Source of the DNA: Candidatus Nitrotoga sp. SPKER
Lineage (GTDB): Bacteria; Pseudomonadota; Gammaproteobacteria; Burkholderiales; Gallionellaceae
Direction: 5' to 3'
Length of the DNA: 64,000 bases
Assembly (NCBI GenBank): GCA_003402285.1
Contig: QFXG01000009.1
Coordinates: forward strand, 62,001 to 126,000
Of this stretch, positions 24,214 through 36,700 are shown one piece after another (the first letter of the stretch is position 1; each line of letters starts with the position of its first letter). A program made the position numbers and the translations under genes. The notes beneath the pieces are model-generated. The model searched no databases. It saw only the letters and a list, made by a program, of their open reading frames with translations, and was not told the origin of the DNA.

Positions 24214-25818
24214 ATGAAACTTGCGATTGCACAAATCAATTGCTTGCTGGGTGACTTGGCTGGCAATTCTGCCAAGATCCTGGCTTATGCAGAAAAGGCC
24301 AAACAACAGGGAGCCACTTTGCTCCTTACGCCTGAGTTAAGCTTATGCGGCTATCCACCAGATGACCTACTGTTACGCAGCGGGTTTTACCGTACCTGCG
24401 ATCAGGCATTGCATGAGCTTGCGCAACAAATTTGCGGACTCACCGTGATAGTGGGCCATCCGCATGAGGTAGACGGCAAGCGCTACAACGCTGCCTCGGT
24501 GTTGCGCGACGGCCAGATTATCGCCACCTATCACAAGCATGAGTTGCCAAACTACAGTGTGTTCGACGAAAGACGCTATTTCACGCCCGGTAATTCGCCC
24601 TGCATATTTGAAATTCAGGGCGTCAAATTTGCACTTAATATTTGTGCTGACATCTGGGAGGATCACACAGCGCAACGTGCATACGAAGCAGGCACACAGA
24701 TATTATTGGTATCGAACGCCTCACCGTATCACATCGACAAACAACCTTTGCGCTATAAAATCATTCGTGATCGTATCAGTGAAACCGGCTTGGCGGTGGT
24801 ATATGCCAACATGGTGGGCGGACAGGATGAATTAGTGTTCGATGGCGCTTCGTTCGCGATGGATGCACACGGCGCGTTAACGCATCAGTTCGTTTCTTTT
24901 GAAGAAACGCTAGCACTGATTGAAATCCGCGATGGCAAGCTGATAACTGGCGATAAAATTCCTGCTCTCAAGCTTGAGGACAGCATTTATCGCGCGCTGT
25001 GCCTGGGAGTGCAGGACTATATCGGCAAGAACCGCTTCCCAGGCGTGTTATTGGGTTTATCCGGTGGTATCGATTCGGCGCTGACCTTGGCGATAGCGGT
25101 AGATGCGCTGGGTGCAGACAAAGTGCACGCGGTAATGATGCCATCGCCTTATACGGCGCAAATTAGCCTGGATGATGCGCGCGAAATGGCCGTCATGCTC
25201 GGCGTGCGCTACGATGAATTAGACATCAAACCGACGTTTGACGCTTATCTCACTACATTAGATGATATGTTCAAGGGGCTAACACCTAACACCACCGAAG
25301 AAAATTTACAGGCTCGCATACGCGGCAATTTGTTGATGGCCTTATCCAACAAATTCGGCTATTTGGTGCTGACGACTGGCAACAAATCGGAAATGACCGT
25401 TGGCTATTGCACCCTATACGGCGATATGGCGGGCGGTTTTGCGGTGCTTAAAGACGTCAGCAAAACCTGGGTATATCGTCTGGCTAACTACCGTAACAGT
25501 TTGAGCCGAGTGATCCCTGAGCGTATCATCACGCGTCCGCCCAGCGCGGAATTGAAGCCCGACCAGACCGACCAAGATAGCTTGCCACCTTACGATGTGC
25601 TTGATGGCATAATGTTTCAATATGTGGAGCAGAATTTACCCATCGCTGAGATTGTGGCACATGGCTATACCGAGGCGGATGTATATCGGGTGGTGAATAT
25701 GATCCGCGTCAACGAATACAAACGCCGCCAAGCCCCCGTTGGGGTACGTATTACCGACCGCGGCTTTGGCAAGGACTGGCGCTATCCGATCACAGTACGT
25801 TATCAGGACGGCTTTTAG
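24214..25818 (+). CDS. nadE: Glutamine-dependent NAD+ synthetase
   Basis: A 534-residue two-domain enzyme. The N-terminal nitrilase-fold glutaminase has the Glu-Lys-Cys triad in LLTPELSLCGYPP near residue 42, YHKHELPNY near 110 and LNICADIWED near 146. The C-terminal NAD synthetase has the P-loop-like GLSGGIDSALTLAI near residue 287. It amidates deamido-NAD+ using glutamine-derived ammonia, the last step of NAD synthesis. glnB follows 45 bases downstream, an association common in betaproteobacteria that couples it to nitrogen status. Confidence 0.95.
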   Translation: MKLAIAQINCLLGDLAGNSAKILAYAEKAKQQGATLLLTPELSLCGYPPDDLLLRSGFYRTCDQALHELAQQICGLTVIVGHPHEVDGKRYNAASVLRDGQIIATYHKHELPNYSVFDERRYFTPGNSPCIFEIQGVKFALNICADIWEDHTAQRAYEAGTQILLVSNASPYHIDKQPLRYKIIRDRISETGLAVVYANMVGGQDELVFDGASFAMDAHGALTHQFVSFEETLALIEIRDGKLITGDKIPALKLEDSIYRALCLGVQDYIGKNRFPGVLLGLSGGIDSALTLAIAVDALGADKVHAVMMPSPYTAQISLDDAREMAVMLGVRYDELDIKPTFDAYLTTLDDMFKGLTPNTTEENLQARIRGNLLMALSNKFGYLVLTTGNKSEMTVGYCTLYGDMAGGFAVLKDVSKTWVYRLANYRNSLSRVIPERIITRPPSAELKPDQTDQDSLPPYDVLDGIMFQYVEQNLPIAEIVAHGYTEADVYRVVNMIRVNEYKRRQAPVGVRITDRGFGKDWRYPITVRYQDGF

Positions 25819-25836
25819 ATACGTTATATTTAATAA

Positions 25837-26202
<366 letters not shown>

Positions 26203-26452
26203 AATTTCTGTTCATTAATCTTTATAAACATATTCAAAAATACCAAATCGATAGCTACTTTCGATCATGTAGAGCACCTGAATGATCACCTGATAATTCT
26301 GTCGTATCCGTTTCCATGGAAGTGCGATAACGTGTTAAACAGTTTCAGATCTTTTGAAATTTACAAGTAAATAGAGGTCATGCACTCTTCCGAATAGTCA
26401 AGAAATCCAGTAAAGTACTTTCCCGCCATAACCCAATAAGAGCAAAACTAAA

Positions 26453-26683
26453 ATGAGTACAAAAGGGCAACAATTACAAGACCCGTTCCTGAACGCACTG
26501 CGCAAGGAGCATGTGCAAGTCGCCATTTATCTGGTAAATGGTATCAAGTTGCAAGGTCAGGTCGAATCATTTGACCAATATGTAGTACTGCTGAAAAACA
26601 CAGTCACGCAAATGGTTTACAAACATGCCATTTCCACCATTGTTCCTGCACGCGCCATCACTATTCCATTTGACGCTGACTGA
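26453..26683 (+). CDS. hfq: RNA chaperone Hfq
   Basis: A 76-residue Sm-fold protein with Sm1 ([20 protein letters not shown]) and Sm2 ([11 protein letters not shown]) motifs intact. It forms hexamers that pair small RNAs with mRNAs. The stop overlaps the hflX start by one base (TGATG), so the two are coupled. The 250-base upstream gap presumably holds the promoter of the hfq-hflX-hflKC run. Confidence 0.96.
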   Translation: MSTKGQQLQDPFLNALRKEHVQVAIYLVNGIKLQGQVESFDQYVVLLKNTVTQMVYKHAISTIVPARAITIPFDAD

Positions 26684-27804
26684 TGCACAAAAGCACTGCG
26701 GTAATTAACACGGCAGTATTAGTCAGCCTGGATTTTGGCACACCGGATTATGCAGAAAGCTTGGAAGAATTGCGCCTGTTGGCAGAAAGTGCAGGCGTGC
26801 ATTGCATCGCATTAATCGAAGGACGGCGGCAGCGTCCTGATGCGTCTTTATTTGCGGGTAGCGGTAAAGTGGATGAAATCTCCGCCATTGTCGAACAGAA
26901 CGAGGTTCCGCTGGTTATTTTTAACCACGACCTTTCCCCAGCGCAAATGCGCAATCTGACCGCTAGAATTAAAGCCCGTGTGATTGATCGCACCATGCTG
27001 ATCCTGGATATCTTTGCCTTGCGCGCTCAAAGCCATGAAGGTAAGGTACAAGTGGAACTAGCCCAGCTTAAATATCTTTCCACTCGTTTGGTCGGCATGA
27101 ATACCGACATGGGCCAACAGAAATACGCAGTCGGTGCTCGTGGACCAGGCGAAACACAGTTGGAACTAGATAGACGCAAACTGGACAAACGTGTGGTTTT
27201 GTTAAAAGAACGCCTGGAAAAACTTCATCGCCATCGCCAAGTACTACGTCGATCACGCACACGCTCAGATGTGTTATCGGTATCTATCGTTGGCTACACT
27301 AACGCGGGTAAGTCTACTTTATTCAATAAATTGACCCACTCGAACGCATATGTTGCAGATCAGTTGTTTGCCACGCTCGACACAACTGCTCGGCGCGTAT
27401 ATATCGAAGGATCAGGTCAAGTGGTATTGTCGGACACGGTAGGCTTCATTCGTCATCTACCGCATAGTTTAATTGCAGCCTTTCGCAGCACATTAGACGA
27501 AACGGCGCAGGCCGATTTGTTGCTGCATGTAGTGGATGCCAATAGTTCGGAACGGTTTGATCAAATAGCTGAAGTTAATAAAGTATTGCTGGAAATTGGT
27601 GCGCAGCATATCCCACAAATTTTGATCTTCAATAAGATTGATCTACAGGATTTACCGGCGGGTGTGCAACGTGACGATTATGCTAGAATTACGCGCATTT
27701 ATTTGAGCGCCAAAACTGGCGCAGGTATAGATGAATTGCGTGCGGCGTTAGCGGAAGTAAGTAATGCCGAACACAATGGGATGTCCCTGAAACTAAATGA
27801 TTGA
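26683..27804 (+). CDS. hflX: GTPase HflX
   Basis: A 373-residue ribosome-associated GTPase. The N-terminal HflX domain carries the ARGPGETQLELDRR motif near residue 155, a coiled linker follows, and the G domain has the P-loop GYTNAGKSTLFNKL near 208, G3 DTVGFI near 251 and G4 NKID near 320. It rescues stalled ribosomes under stress. It lies within the hfq-to-purA operon. Confidence 0.95.
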   Translation: MHKSTAVINTAVLVSLDFGTPDYAESLEELRLLAESAGVHCIALIEGRRQRPDASLFAGSGKVDEISAIVEQNEVPLVIFNHDLSPAQMRNLTARIKARVIDRTMLILDIFALRAQSHEGKVQVELAQLKYLSTRLVGMNTDMGQQKYAVGARGPGETQLELDRRKLDKRVVLLKERLEKLHRHRQVLRRSRTRSDVLSVSIVGYTNAGKSTLFNKLTHSNAYVADQLFATLDTTARRVYIEGSGQVVLSDTVGFIRHLPHSLIAAFRSTLDETAQADLLLHVVDANSSERFDQIAEVNKVLLEIGAQHIPQILIFNKIDLQDLPAGVQRDDYARITRIYLSAKTGAGIDELRAALAEVSNAEHNGMSLKLND

Positions 27805-27820
27805 TTAAATAGGATGAGTT

Positions 27821-29026
27821 ATGGGATTGAATGACCCTCAATGGGGCAACAAAAACAGTGGCGGTCCACCAGACATAGAAGCAGTGTTGCGCGACATCAA
27901 TAAAAAAATTTCCGCACTATTCGGCAACAAGGGCGGCGGCACCGGAAACACGGGCGGTGGAAATAACTCTAATAAATTCAATGCCAGCATCGGACTGATT
28001 GCAACGGTAGTTGCACTAATCTGGATCGCTAGCGGATTCTACATCGTGGACGCTAGTCAGCGCGGCGTGGTATTACGTTTTGGTAGCTTCGTCGAGACCA
28101 CTCAGCCCGGCCCGCGCTGGCATCTACCATTCCCTATTGAGTCTGTCGAAGTCGTAAATATCAGCCAGGTCAGGACAGTGGAAATCGGTTACCGTGACAA
28201 TGTCAAAAACAAGATTTTAAAAGAGTCACTGATGTTGACGGATGATGAAAATATTATCGATATTCAATTCGCCGTTCAGTACTTCTTGAAAGACCCAGGC
28301 GAATATTTGTTCAATAACCGTGCACCGGATGAGAATGTCCGTCAAGCGGCAGAAACTGCAATACGTGAAATTGTAGGCAAAAACAAGATGGATTTCGTCC
28401 TGTACGAAGGACGCGAACAGGTCGCTGCAGCTACAACAAAACTCGCTCAAGAAATTTTGGACCGCTATAAATCCGGGATTTTATTGAGCAAAGTTACCAT
28501 GCAAAATGCGCAACCGCCTGAACAAGTGCAGGCCGCATTCGACGATGCGGTTAAAGCGGGGCAGGACAGGGAACGTCAAAAGAACGAAGGTCAAGCTTAC
28601 GCTAATGATGTAATACCCAGAGCAAAAGGGGCAGCAGCACGTCTGATGCAGGAAGCCGAAGGTTATCGCCAGCGCGTAATCGCCAGCGCCGAGGGTGATG
28701 CCAGCCGCTTCCAACAAGTGCTGCTGGAATATGAAAAAGCGCCTGTTGTTACTCGTGAACGTATGTATATCGATATGATGCAACAGATTTTAACCAGCAC
28801 GAGTAAGGTAATGGTGGATCAGAAGAGTGGTAACAACTTGCTATACCTGCCATTGGACAAGTTGATTCAAAGCACAGCGCAGGGTGGCCTAACTTTACCC
28901 GAAGCACAAGCAAGCGGTCATGCCGATCAACAAGCGGTTCCGTCCGCACCAATCAATGAGAGTGCGGCAGTCATGCCGCGCGCGCGCGAGGAATTACGCG
29001 GTCGCAACAGGGAGGCACGTCAATGA
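27821..29026 (+). CDS. hflK: FtsH protease modulator HflK
   Basis: A 401-residue SPFH/band-7 protein. It has a glycine-rich N-terminal segment (GNKGGGTGNTGGGNN), one membrane helix (IGLIATVVALIWIASGFYIV, near residue 56), then the band-7 domain and a C-terminal coiled coil. With HflC it forms a cage in the inner membrane around FtsH and controls membrane-protein degradation. It overlaps hflC by four bases. Confidence 0.95.
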   Translation: MGLNDPQWGNKNSGGPPDIEAVLRDINKKISALFGNKGGGTGNTGGGNNSNKFNASIGLIATVVALIWIASGFYIVDASQRGVVLRFGSFVETTQPGPRWHLPFPIESVEVVNISQVRTVEIGYRDNVKNKILKESLMLTDDENIIDIQFAVQYFLKDPGEYLFNNRAPDENVRQAAETAIREIVGKNKMDFVLYEGREQVAAATTKLAQEILDRYKSGILLSKVTMQNAQPPEQVQAAFDDAVKAGQDRERQKNEGQAYANDVIPRAKGAAARLMQEAEGYRQRVIASAEGDASRFQQVLLEYEKAPVVTRERMYIDMMQQILTSTSKVMVDQKSGNNLLYLPLDKLIQSTAQGGLTLPEAQASGHADQQAVPSAPINESAAVMPRAREELRGRNREARQ

Positions 29027-29901
29027 AACCTAATTTTGTCAATATTCTGATGGGCGCAGCCGCAGTATTAATCTTGCTCAGCCTCAGTATGTTCGTGGTA
29101 GATCAGCGCCAGACCGTCATCGTATTACAACTTGGCGAAATGGTAGGCGTGAAGACCGCACCCGGCCTCTATTTCAAAATCCCGCTAATACAAAATGTAC
29201 GTTATTTCGATTCACGCATTTTGACTTTTGATAGCGTAGAACCAGAACGCTTTATCACAGCTGAAAAGAAAAACGTGATGGTGGATTCCTTCGTCAAGTG
29301 GCGCATCGCCGATGTCAAGCAGTATTACGTCAGTGTGGGCGGGGACGAGATCCGTGCAAAAACCCGTTTAATGCAGACAGTAAACTCAAGTATGCGTGAA
29401 GAGTTCGGTAAACGGACTATTAACGAAGTGGTGTCCGGCGAACGTGACAAAATTATGAACACTCTGCGTCAAAAAGCCGATTTAGACGCACGAAAAATTG
29501 GCGTACAAGTACTGGATGTGCGCCTGAAACGGGTGGATTTTCCAACTGAAATTAGTGAATCAGTATATCGCCGGATGGATGCCGAACGTAAACGCGTTGC
29601 CAATGAGCTACGTGCCACCGGTAATGCAGAAAGTGAGAAGATCCGCGCCGATGCTGACCGACAAAGAGAAGTGACGCTCGCCGATGCATACCGTGATGCG
29701 CAAAAAATAAAGGGGGATGGTGATGCAAAATCCTCTGCTATTTATGCTGCCGCGTTTGGGCGTAATTCAGAGTTCTATGCATTTTATCGCAGCATGGATG
29801 CCTATAAGCAGAGCTTCAAAAACAAGAGCGATGTCATGGTAATGGATCCCAGCTCCGCATTCTTTAAATATCTCAAGGGTTCCACTAAACCGGGCAAATA
29901 A
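29023..29901 (+). CDS. hflC: FtsH protease modulator HflC
   Basis: A 292-residue partner of HflK with an N-terminal membrane helix (ILMGAAAVLILLSLSMFVV), the band-7 fold and the GNAESEKIRADADRQREV coiled segment near residue 200. It acts at the periplasmic face of the inner membrane in the HflKC-FtsH complex. It is translationally coupled to hflK and followed 15 bases later by the DUF2065 gene. Confidence 0.95.
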   Translation: MKPNFVNILMGAAAVLILLSLSMFVVDQRQTVIVLQLGEMVGVKTAPGLYFKIPLIQNVRYFDSRILTFDSVEPERFITAEKKNVMVDSFVKWRIADVKQYYVSVGGDEIRAKTRLMQTVNSSMREEFGKRTINEVVSGERDKIMNTLRQKADLDARKIGVQVLDVRLKRVDFPTEISESVYRRMDAERKRVANELRATGNAESEKIRADADRQREVTLADAYRDAQKIKGDGDAKSSAIYAAAFGRNSEFYAFYRSMDAYKQSFKNKSDVMVMDPSSAFFKYLKGSTKPGK

Positions 29902-29916
29902 GTTGGAGTTTTCAAT

Positions 29917-30102
29917 ATGCTGACTTATTTGTTTATCGGGTTGGCATTGATGCTGGTGATTGAAGGTATCATGCCGTTTTTATTTCCTGCCTTGTGGCGC
30001 GAGACGCTGCGCAAACTGGTAATGTTTTCTGATGGGCAAATCCGTTTTTTAGGCCTTACTGCCATGCTATCAGGGCTGCTGTTACTGTATTGGGTAAAAT
30101 AA
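29917..30102 (+). CDS. DUF2065 small membrane protein (YjeT-like)
   Basis: A 61-residue protein with two predicted membrane helices (LFIGLALMLVIEGIMPFLF and FLGLTAMLSGLLLLYWV) around a short basic loop. Small DUF2065 proteins sit after hflC in many proteobacteria, but their role is not established. Its stop shares bases with the hisZ start (TAATG). Confidence 0.88.
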   Translation: MLTYLFIGLALMLVIEGIMPFLFPALWRETLRKLVMFSDGQIRFLGLTAMLSGLLLLYWVK

Positions 30103-31268
30103 TGCCGAATTCAAATTGGCTATTGCCAGAATACATTCAAGATATATTGCCGGACGAGGCATGGCGCATTGAGAGTATGCGCGCCAATGTGCTTGAATTG
30201 CTGCGCCGATCCGGTTATCAATTAGTAGCACCACCGCTGTTGGAATATGCCGAGTCCCTACAGATCATTGGCAACCATGATATGGACTTACGCACGTTTA
30301 AGCTGGTTGACCAATTGAGTGGGCGTACCTTGGCGCTGCGCGCCGACATTACGCCACAGGTAGCGCGCATTGACGCACATTTGCTCAATCGTCAAGGCGT
30401 AACCCGACTGTGCTATGCCGGAAGCGTGCTCCACACCCAGCCTGCGGGATTAACGCGCACACGCGAATTATTACAGATTGGTGCAGAACTATATGGTCAT
30501 AGCGGTCTGGAAAGTGATCTGGAGATACAACGCTTAATGCTCCAGTCTTTAAGTTTACTCGGTATTGAAGGGGTTCATCTTGACCTTGGTCATGTTGCAC
30601 TTTTTCGCGCACTAATCAGTCGCGCAGGGATTTCAAAAAAACTGGAAATGGAATTATCCAACGCATTGCAAGGCAAAAATGTGCCTGCATTGCGCCCATT
30701 AGTAGCTGATTTGATGCCGGAAGTGAAAAATGCGCTGCTGGCATTACCTAAATTGTACGGTGGGACAGAGGTGATAGAAGACGCCCGTGCGACGTTGCCG
30801 AACTATCCTGAAGTGACAGCAGCGCTAAATGAGCTGGAACAGGCTGCGGGTCACCTGCAACCTCTGGCACACACCATTGGCATCGATCTTGCCGAGCTGC
30901 GAGGCTATCACTACCACAGTGGTATGGTATTTGCCGCTTATCATGCTGGCAGCCATGATGCCATTGCTGTGGGCGGACGCTATGACGATGTAGGCAAAAG
31001 TTTCGGCCGCGCCCGCCCGGCCACCGGTTTTAGCATGGATTTACGCCAGTTGCATGGCTTGCTGGCCCAACACTCGCAACCTATGGGTATATTGGCACCC
31101 CATCGTGATGACCCAGCACTCCATGAAAAAATCGCGCAGTTGCGCGCACAGGGGCATGCAGTGGTTATTGATTTTTTAGACACTTTGGAACTGCGTACTG
31201 AACTTTATTGTGACAGCGAACTCATCCTGCGCGATGGCGCGTGGCACGTAGTCAAAATGAAATTTTAA
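30102..31268 (+). CDS. hisZ: ATP phosphoribosyltransferase regulatory subunit
   Basis: A 388-residue histidyl-tRNA-synthetase-like protein that lacks the anticodon-binding domain and activates the short form of HisG in histidine synthesis. The class II core motifs are present (RADITPQVARIDAHLL near residue 85 and the VGGRYDDVGKSFGRARPATGFSMDL stretch near 286, written here as its ends). The ATG at 30102 is chosen over 30090, because it starts at the DUF2065 stop and yields the usual MPNSNWLLPEYIQDILP start. The presence of hisZ implies a short-form hisG elsewhere. Confidence 0.93.
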   Translation: MPNSNWLLPEYIQDILPDEAWRIESMRANVLELLRRSGYQLVAPPLLEYAESLQIIGNHDMDLRTFKLVDQLSGRTLALRADITPQVARIDAHLLNRQGVTRLCYAGSVLHTQPAGLTRTRELLQIGAELYGHSGLESDLEIQRLMLQSLSLLGIEGVHLDLGHVALFRALISRAGISKKLEMELSNALQGKNVPALRPLVADLMPEVKNALLALPKLYGGTEVIEDARATLPNYPEVTAALNELEQAAGHLQPLAHTIGIDLAELRGYHYHSGMVFAAYHAGSHDAIAVGGRYDDVGKSFGRARPATGFSMDLRQLHGLLAQHSQPMGILAPHRDDPALHEKIAQLRAQGHAVVIDFLDTLELRTELYCDSELILRDGAWHVVKMKF

Positions 31269-31312
31269 ATTTATCGCCAGCTTACCCAAAAGGTGACGGC
31301 AATTTTGAATAA

Positions 31313-32638
<1,326 letters not shown>

Positions 32639-32735
32639 ATAATTTTTTGGATCACTTACCTTTTCTTAACCCCACCCGATCAATCATCATACAAAGCAAT
32701 AAATTTAATAACACAACAGAACTATGCCACAGCTT

Positions 32736-33569
32736 TTAGCGTTTCATGATTGCGTGAATGTAATTACTGGGGATGGCATATGAAATACCGCTCGGGTGGG
32801 CTAACACGTTTTCTTTAGTCCCTTTCACAAATACCATATTGAGAATGCCAAAAACCTTACCTGTTTTAGGATCAAACAGCGGGCTTCCGCTATTTCCCGG
32901 ATAAGCAGTTCCATCCAGTTGAAATACTAAATAGGGTGCTCGAAGCCGCTTGACTACATTGATATCAAGCTGTTTCGTGGATAATGCTGGAATAACAATA
33001 GGGGTAATTGCCGAAATAATGGCCTGATGTGTCACTGGGTATAGCCCCAACACCATGCCAATGGGAAAGCCGGTAAATGCGACTGTCTCTCCTTCTTTTA
33101 CCGTATCTGAATCTCCGATCACCAAGGCTGGCAAGGGTTCGCCACTGATTTTCAACAGCGCCAAGTCATGCTCAACGTCCATCTCGACCAGGGTCGCAAA
33201 CCGAGCCTTAGCCGCTGCCCCGCGACCCACAAAAATGGCCAGCGACTCCTTTTTTTCCGTATTTAGATTTTGCGGAACGACATGGGCATTGGTAATAATA
33301 TGAAGACCATCACCTACAGCAAATCCCGTTCCAAGAAAATTGGCTGGTGGCGCACGAGTTTGCATTACGGTTCCGATAGCGACAATGGAAGGCCTGACTA
33401 TTTCTATGGTCTGGGGAAACTCATTCGCAGATACGCTGCCAAAATGGCAACACAGCGCCAGAAAATAGATACCAATGAATTCAACAGTGCATCGTTTTAT
33501 TCGACTATCAAGCAAAAGCCTAACCACGTTGATAACAGAACGGTCACATATACAGCCATCATCAGTCAC
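32736..33569 (-). CDS. Secreted trypsin-like serine protease (DegP-type catalytic domain, no PDZ)
   Basis: A 277-residue protein. After a membrane-targeting segment (FIGIYFLALCCHFGSVSA) comes a chymotrypsin-fold domain with the triad in ITNAHVV near residue 96, VEHDLALLK near 135 and YPGNSGSPLF near 222. There is no PDZ domain, unlike DegP/DegS. The first ~30 residues before the hydrophobic segment are unusual, and the true start may be further downstream. It is a single gene, convergent with purA. The target is unknown. Confidence 0.82.
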   Translation of the reverse strand: MTDDGCICDRSVINVVRLLLDSRIKRCTVEFIGIYFLALCCHFGSVSANEFPQTIEIVRPSIVAIGTVMQTRAPPANFLGTGFAVGDGLHIITNAHVVPQNLNTEKKESLAIFVGRGAAAKARFATLVEMDVEHDLALLKISGEPLPALVIGDSDTVKEGETVAFTGFPIGMVLGLYPVTHQAIISAITPIVIPALSTKQLDINVVKRLRAPYLVFQLDGTAYPGNSGSPLFDPKTGKVFGILNMVFVKGTKENVLAHPSGISYAIPSNYIHAIMKR

Positions 33570-33766
33570 AATAAAACTCCTTTGATATTTAATTTTTCTT
33601 TTTAATTATGCGCTTAGGTTAATATCGAGACAAGCCTAACCAAAATAATAGTGACGCGAAAAACCTCGGAATAGCATATTCAGTTTGTAATTTAATCAAT
33701 AATTTTATGTTCTTTGGCTGCTTGAGTAACCAACTGGGGATTACCAACCAGTGCCATTGGACACCA

Positions 33767-36700
33767 TTACGATTTTGTCATCTCCCATAACGTTCCATCC
33801 GAATACAGCAACGCGCAGCGAACTGTTTTTCCAGCATAAACGGTCTGCATCGCGACACGATATTCCTGCATCTGCACACTATGAGATACAGAATCAGACG
33901 CTGCGCCGGTCTTGTAATCAAGCACCCATACTTCATCTTCAAACTCCACCAGTCGATCGATGCGACGCAATTCACCGCGTGCGTTTACATAAGACATCTC
34001 ATTACAAGCCACTCGGTATTGCTGCGGATCGAAGAAACGTTGTAATGTCGGCAATGCCAACAGGTGTTGTGCCTGTTGCCAAAGTGATTCCATGTCACTG
34101 GACGAGATATCGAACTGCAGTTGCAGCGCCGCCTTGTCAGCCATCTCTCTCTTCTTGATTCCATCTGCCGTAAGTAGGACAGAGGTGCTTGGCGAAGATA
34201 CGCTTAAATGTTGCAACAACGCGTGTAACAAAATTCCTTGCCGCTGAGCAGCAGTGGAGCGCATAGCGCGCTGACCTGTGGGTAATGGACGCAATAATGC
34301 CGCATCGATTTCAGTAGCGACACCAGGTAAAACAGAAACAAGATTATCGGCCGCAATCAGCAAGGGATTATCGCCCTCCTCCACCGCCGCCGAAATGCGG
34401 CCATACCAGGAGGTTCCTTTCAGTTCACCATTTCCGCTCACCAGCAGCGCTTGTTTTGCACGCGTCATGGCGACATATAGCAAATTCATTTCTTCACGCC
34501 GAACATAATTTTCCTCGGCATCAAAATAAGCCGCTCGTTTGGCTCCGCGTCTACGCTTATCCGTAAATAACGAGAAATGCACTGGTTGCAGTGCATCGGG
34601 GGGCCAATCGAGCAGCACATCATAGTTATCTGCTTTACGTTGCGTATCGTTGGCATCAAGTAACCACACGATGGGTGCTTCCAGCCCCTTGGCCTCATGC
34701 ACGGTGTAGATACGCACGGCATTACCAACCTCACCTACCTTGCCCTCGTCTGGTGATTCATTGTTGTCAGCTGTGCGAAGCTCGCTCAGCTCAGTAAGGA
34801 AGCGCGGCAAACTGGGATAGCGTCCGGCATCCACATTCAGCGCAATCTCCATAAAGGCATGCAGGTTGGCGCGTATCGTATCAACCATTTCGACAGGGAG
34901 CGCAGCTTCATACCGATACAACACATCACCCTCAAAATAGATGCGATCAAGCAGATCATGAACCGGCAACTTGTCAGCGCGATCCAGCCAATTATTTAGC
35001 AAGCGATGCGCACGCGACAATTCGGCAGAAGCAACGCCGCTCTGCACACAGCATTGCAGCCGTGACCACCAGCTACCACCAATTTCGTCTTGAGCCAATT
35101 GCATTAAATCGCCATCGGAGCAGGCAAAAATGGGGGAACGCAGAACTTGCGCTAATTCCAAATTGGCGAATGGAGTGATCAAAAAGGTCAGTAATGCCTG
35201 TATATCTTCCGCTTCCAACGTGTCCAACAGCCCGCCGCGTCGCGAAGTTAAAAATGGAATGCGGTGCGTACGCAAAGCCCTCTCATACACGCGTAAATGG
35301 GTGCGCTTACGTACCAATACCATAATGTCACGGTATTCTGCACGCCGCACTGCGCCGTCAGCATCGTGCACACTCCAGTGCGCCATGATGTCGGCGATGC
35401 CAGCGGCAAACTGCTGCGCCTCAGCTTCACGCTCGCCAGTCGCTTGTTCGATACGTGCTTCCTGCAAAGGGTTACGCAACCAGCCCGGTCTACTCAGCAC
35501 ATCAATCTCGGCCGAATTTTCAATTACCGCTAGCGGTAAGACAGTGACGAAACCAGGTAAATTTGTGTAATGCGCGATGTGTGTTTCAAAATCCACGAAG
35601 CCATCCGGCTGCGAATCAAACACACGATTTACCGCTTGCAGGACCATCGGAGCATTGCGCCGCGTGACATTCTGGCTAAGATAATGCGCGCCAAACTCTT
35701 GTTGCAGCCATGCACTTACTTCTCCGAACAGGCGCGCGTCGGCACGACGAAAGCGGTAAATGGATTGCTTGGGATCGCCCACCACAAAAACGGTTGGCCG
35801 CGACTCCACCGCAGCAGATGCGGCAAACCAGGCCTGCAGAATCTGCCATTGCACCGGGTTGGTATCCTGAAATTCATCCAGCAAAACGTGTTTGTAGCGG
35901 CTATCGAGTTTGTACTGCATATACTCGGCACAATCACTCTGATTGAGTAGACGGCATACCTGCCATTCCACATCAGTAAAATCCATTACCTGCTGACGCA
36001 ACTTCAAATCCTGATAGTGTTGCAGCAATGCTGCCCCGCAATGCAACGCGGCCTGGTTCATACGCAGCGCTTCGCGCTCTGTCAACGCATCACGCACAGA
36101 CTGCAGGGATTCGAATAAGGCACAACAAAGGCTGCTATAGCGCGCTTCATCCTGCCCTTTATTCGCCTTGAGTTTGCGCGGTTCGCCCTGTTTGGTATAA
36201 AACTTTGCGCTGAGTGCTTCAAAGCGTGCAGCTAAATCTTGTAGACTCAAGGCTTCCAACAGCTTACCCGCTTCTTTCTGCTGCGCTGCCGAGCCGCTTT
36301 GCAACAAGCTTGCAAATGCCTGTACATTGGATTCAAAATTTTGATCCATCAGTGCCGCCAGCGGATCATCCTCCGGATCAACGTCAAGTTTGATACGGAG
36401 TTGCTCCATCGCATAGCCCACCGCATCTTCCTGACCGCTGGTATAAGCCCACCATTCGGCTCGCTTCTGTACAAAATTCTTTAGCAGTGTGCGCGTACTG
36501 TGCAAACCATATTCCGCAAACAACCATTGCATCTCTTGCGCAGTTTCATTGTTGGGTGCAGCACGCAAACTATCGGCGAACATTTGCCATGCTTCCTCAT
36601 GCAGCACCGAAGTACGCTCCAGCAATTGCATCCCTATAAGCAGACCAGAATTCAACGGGGCGCGCTGGATGATCTGCATGAACCAGCCGTGAAAAGTATT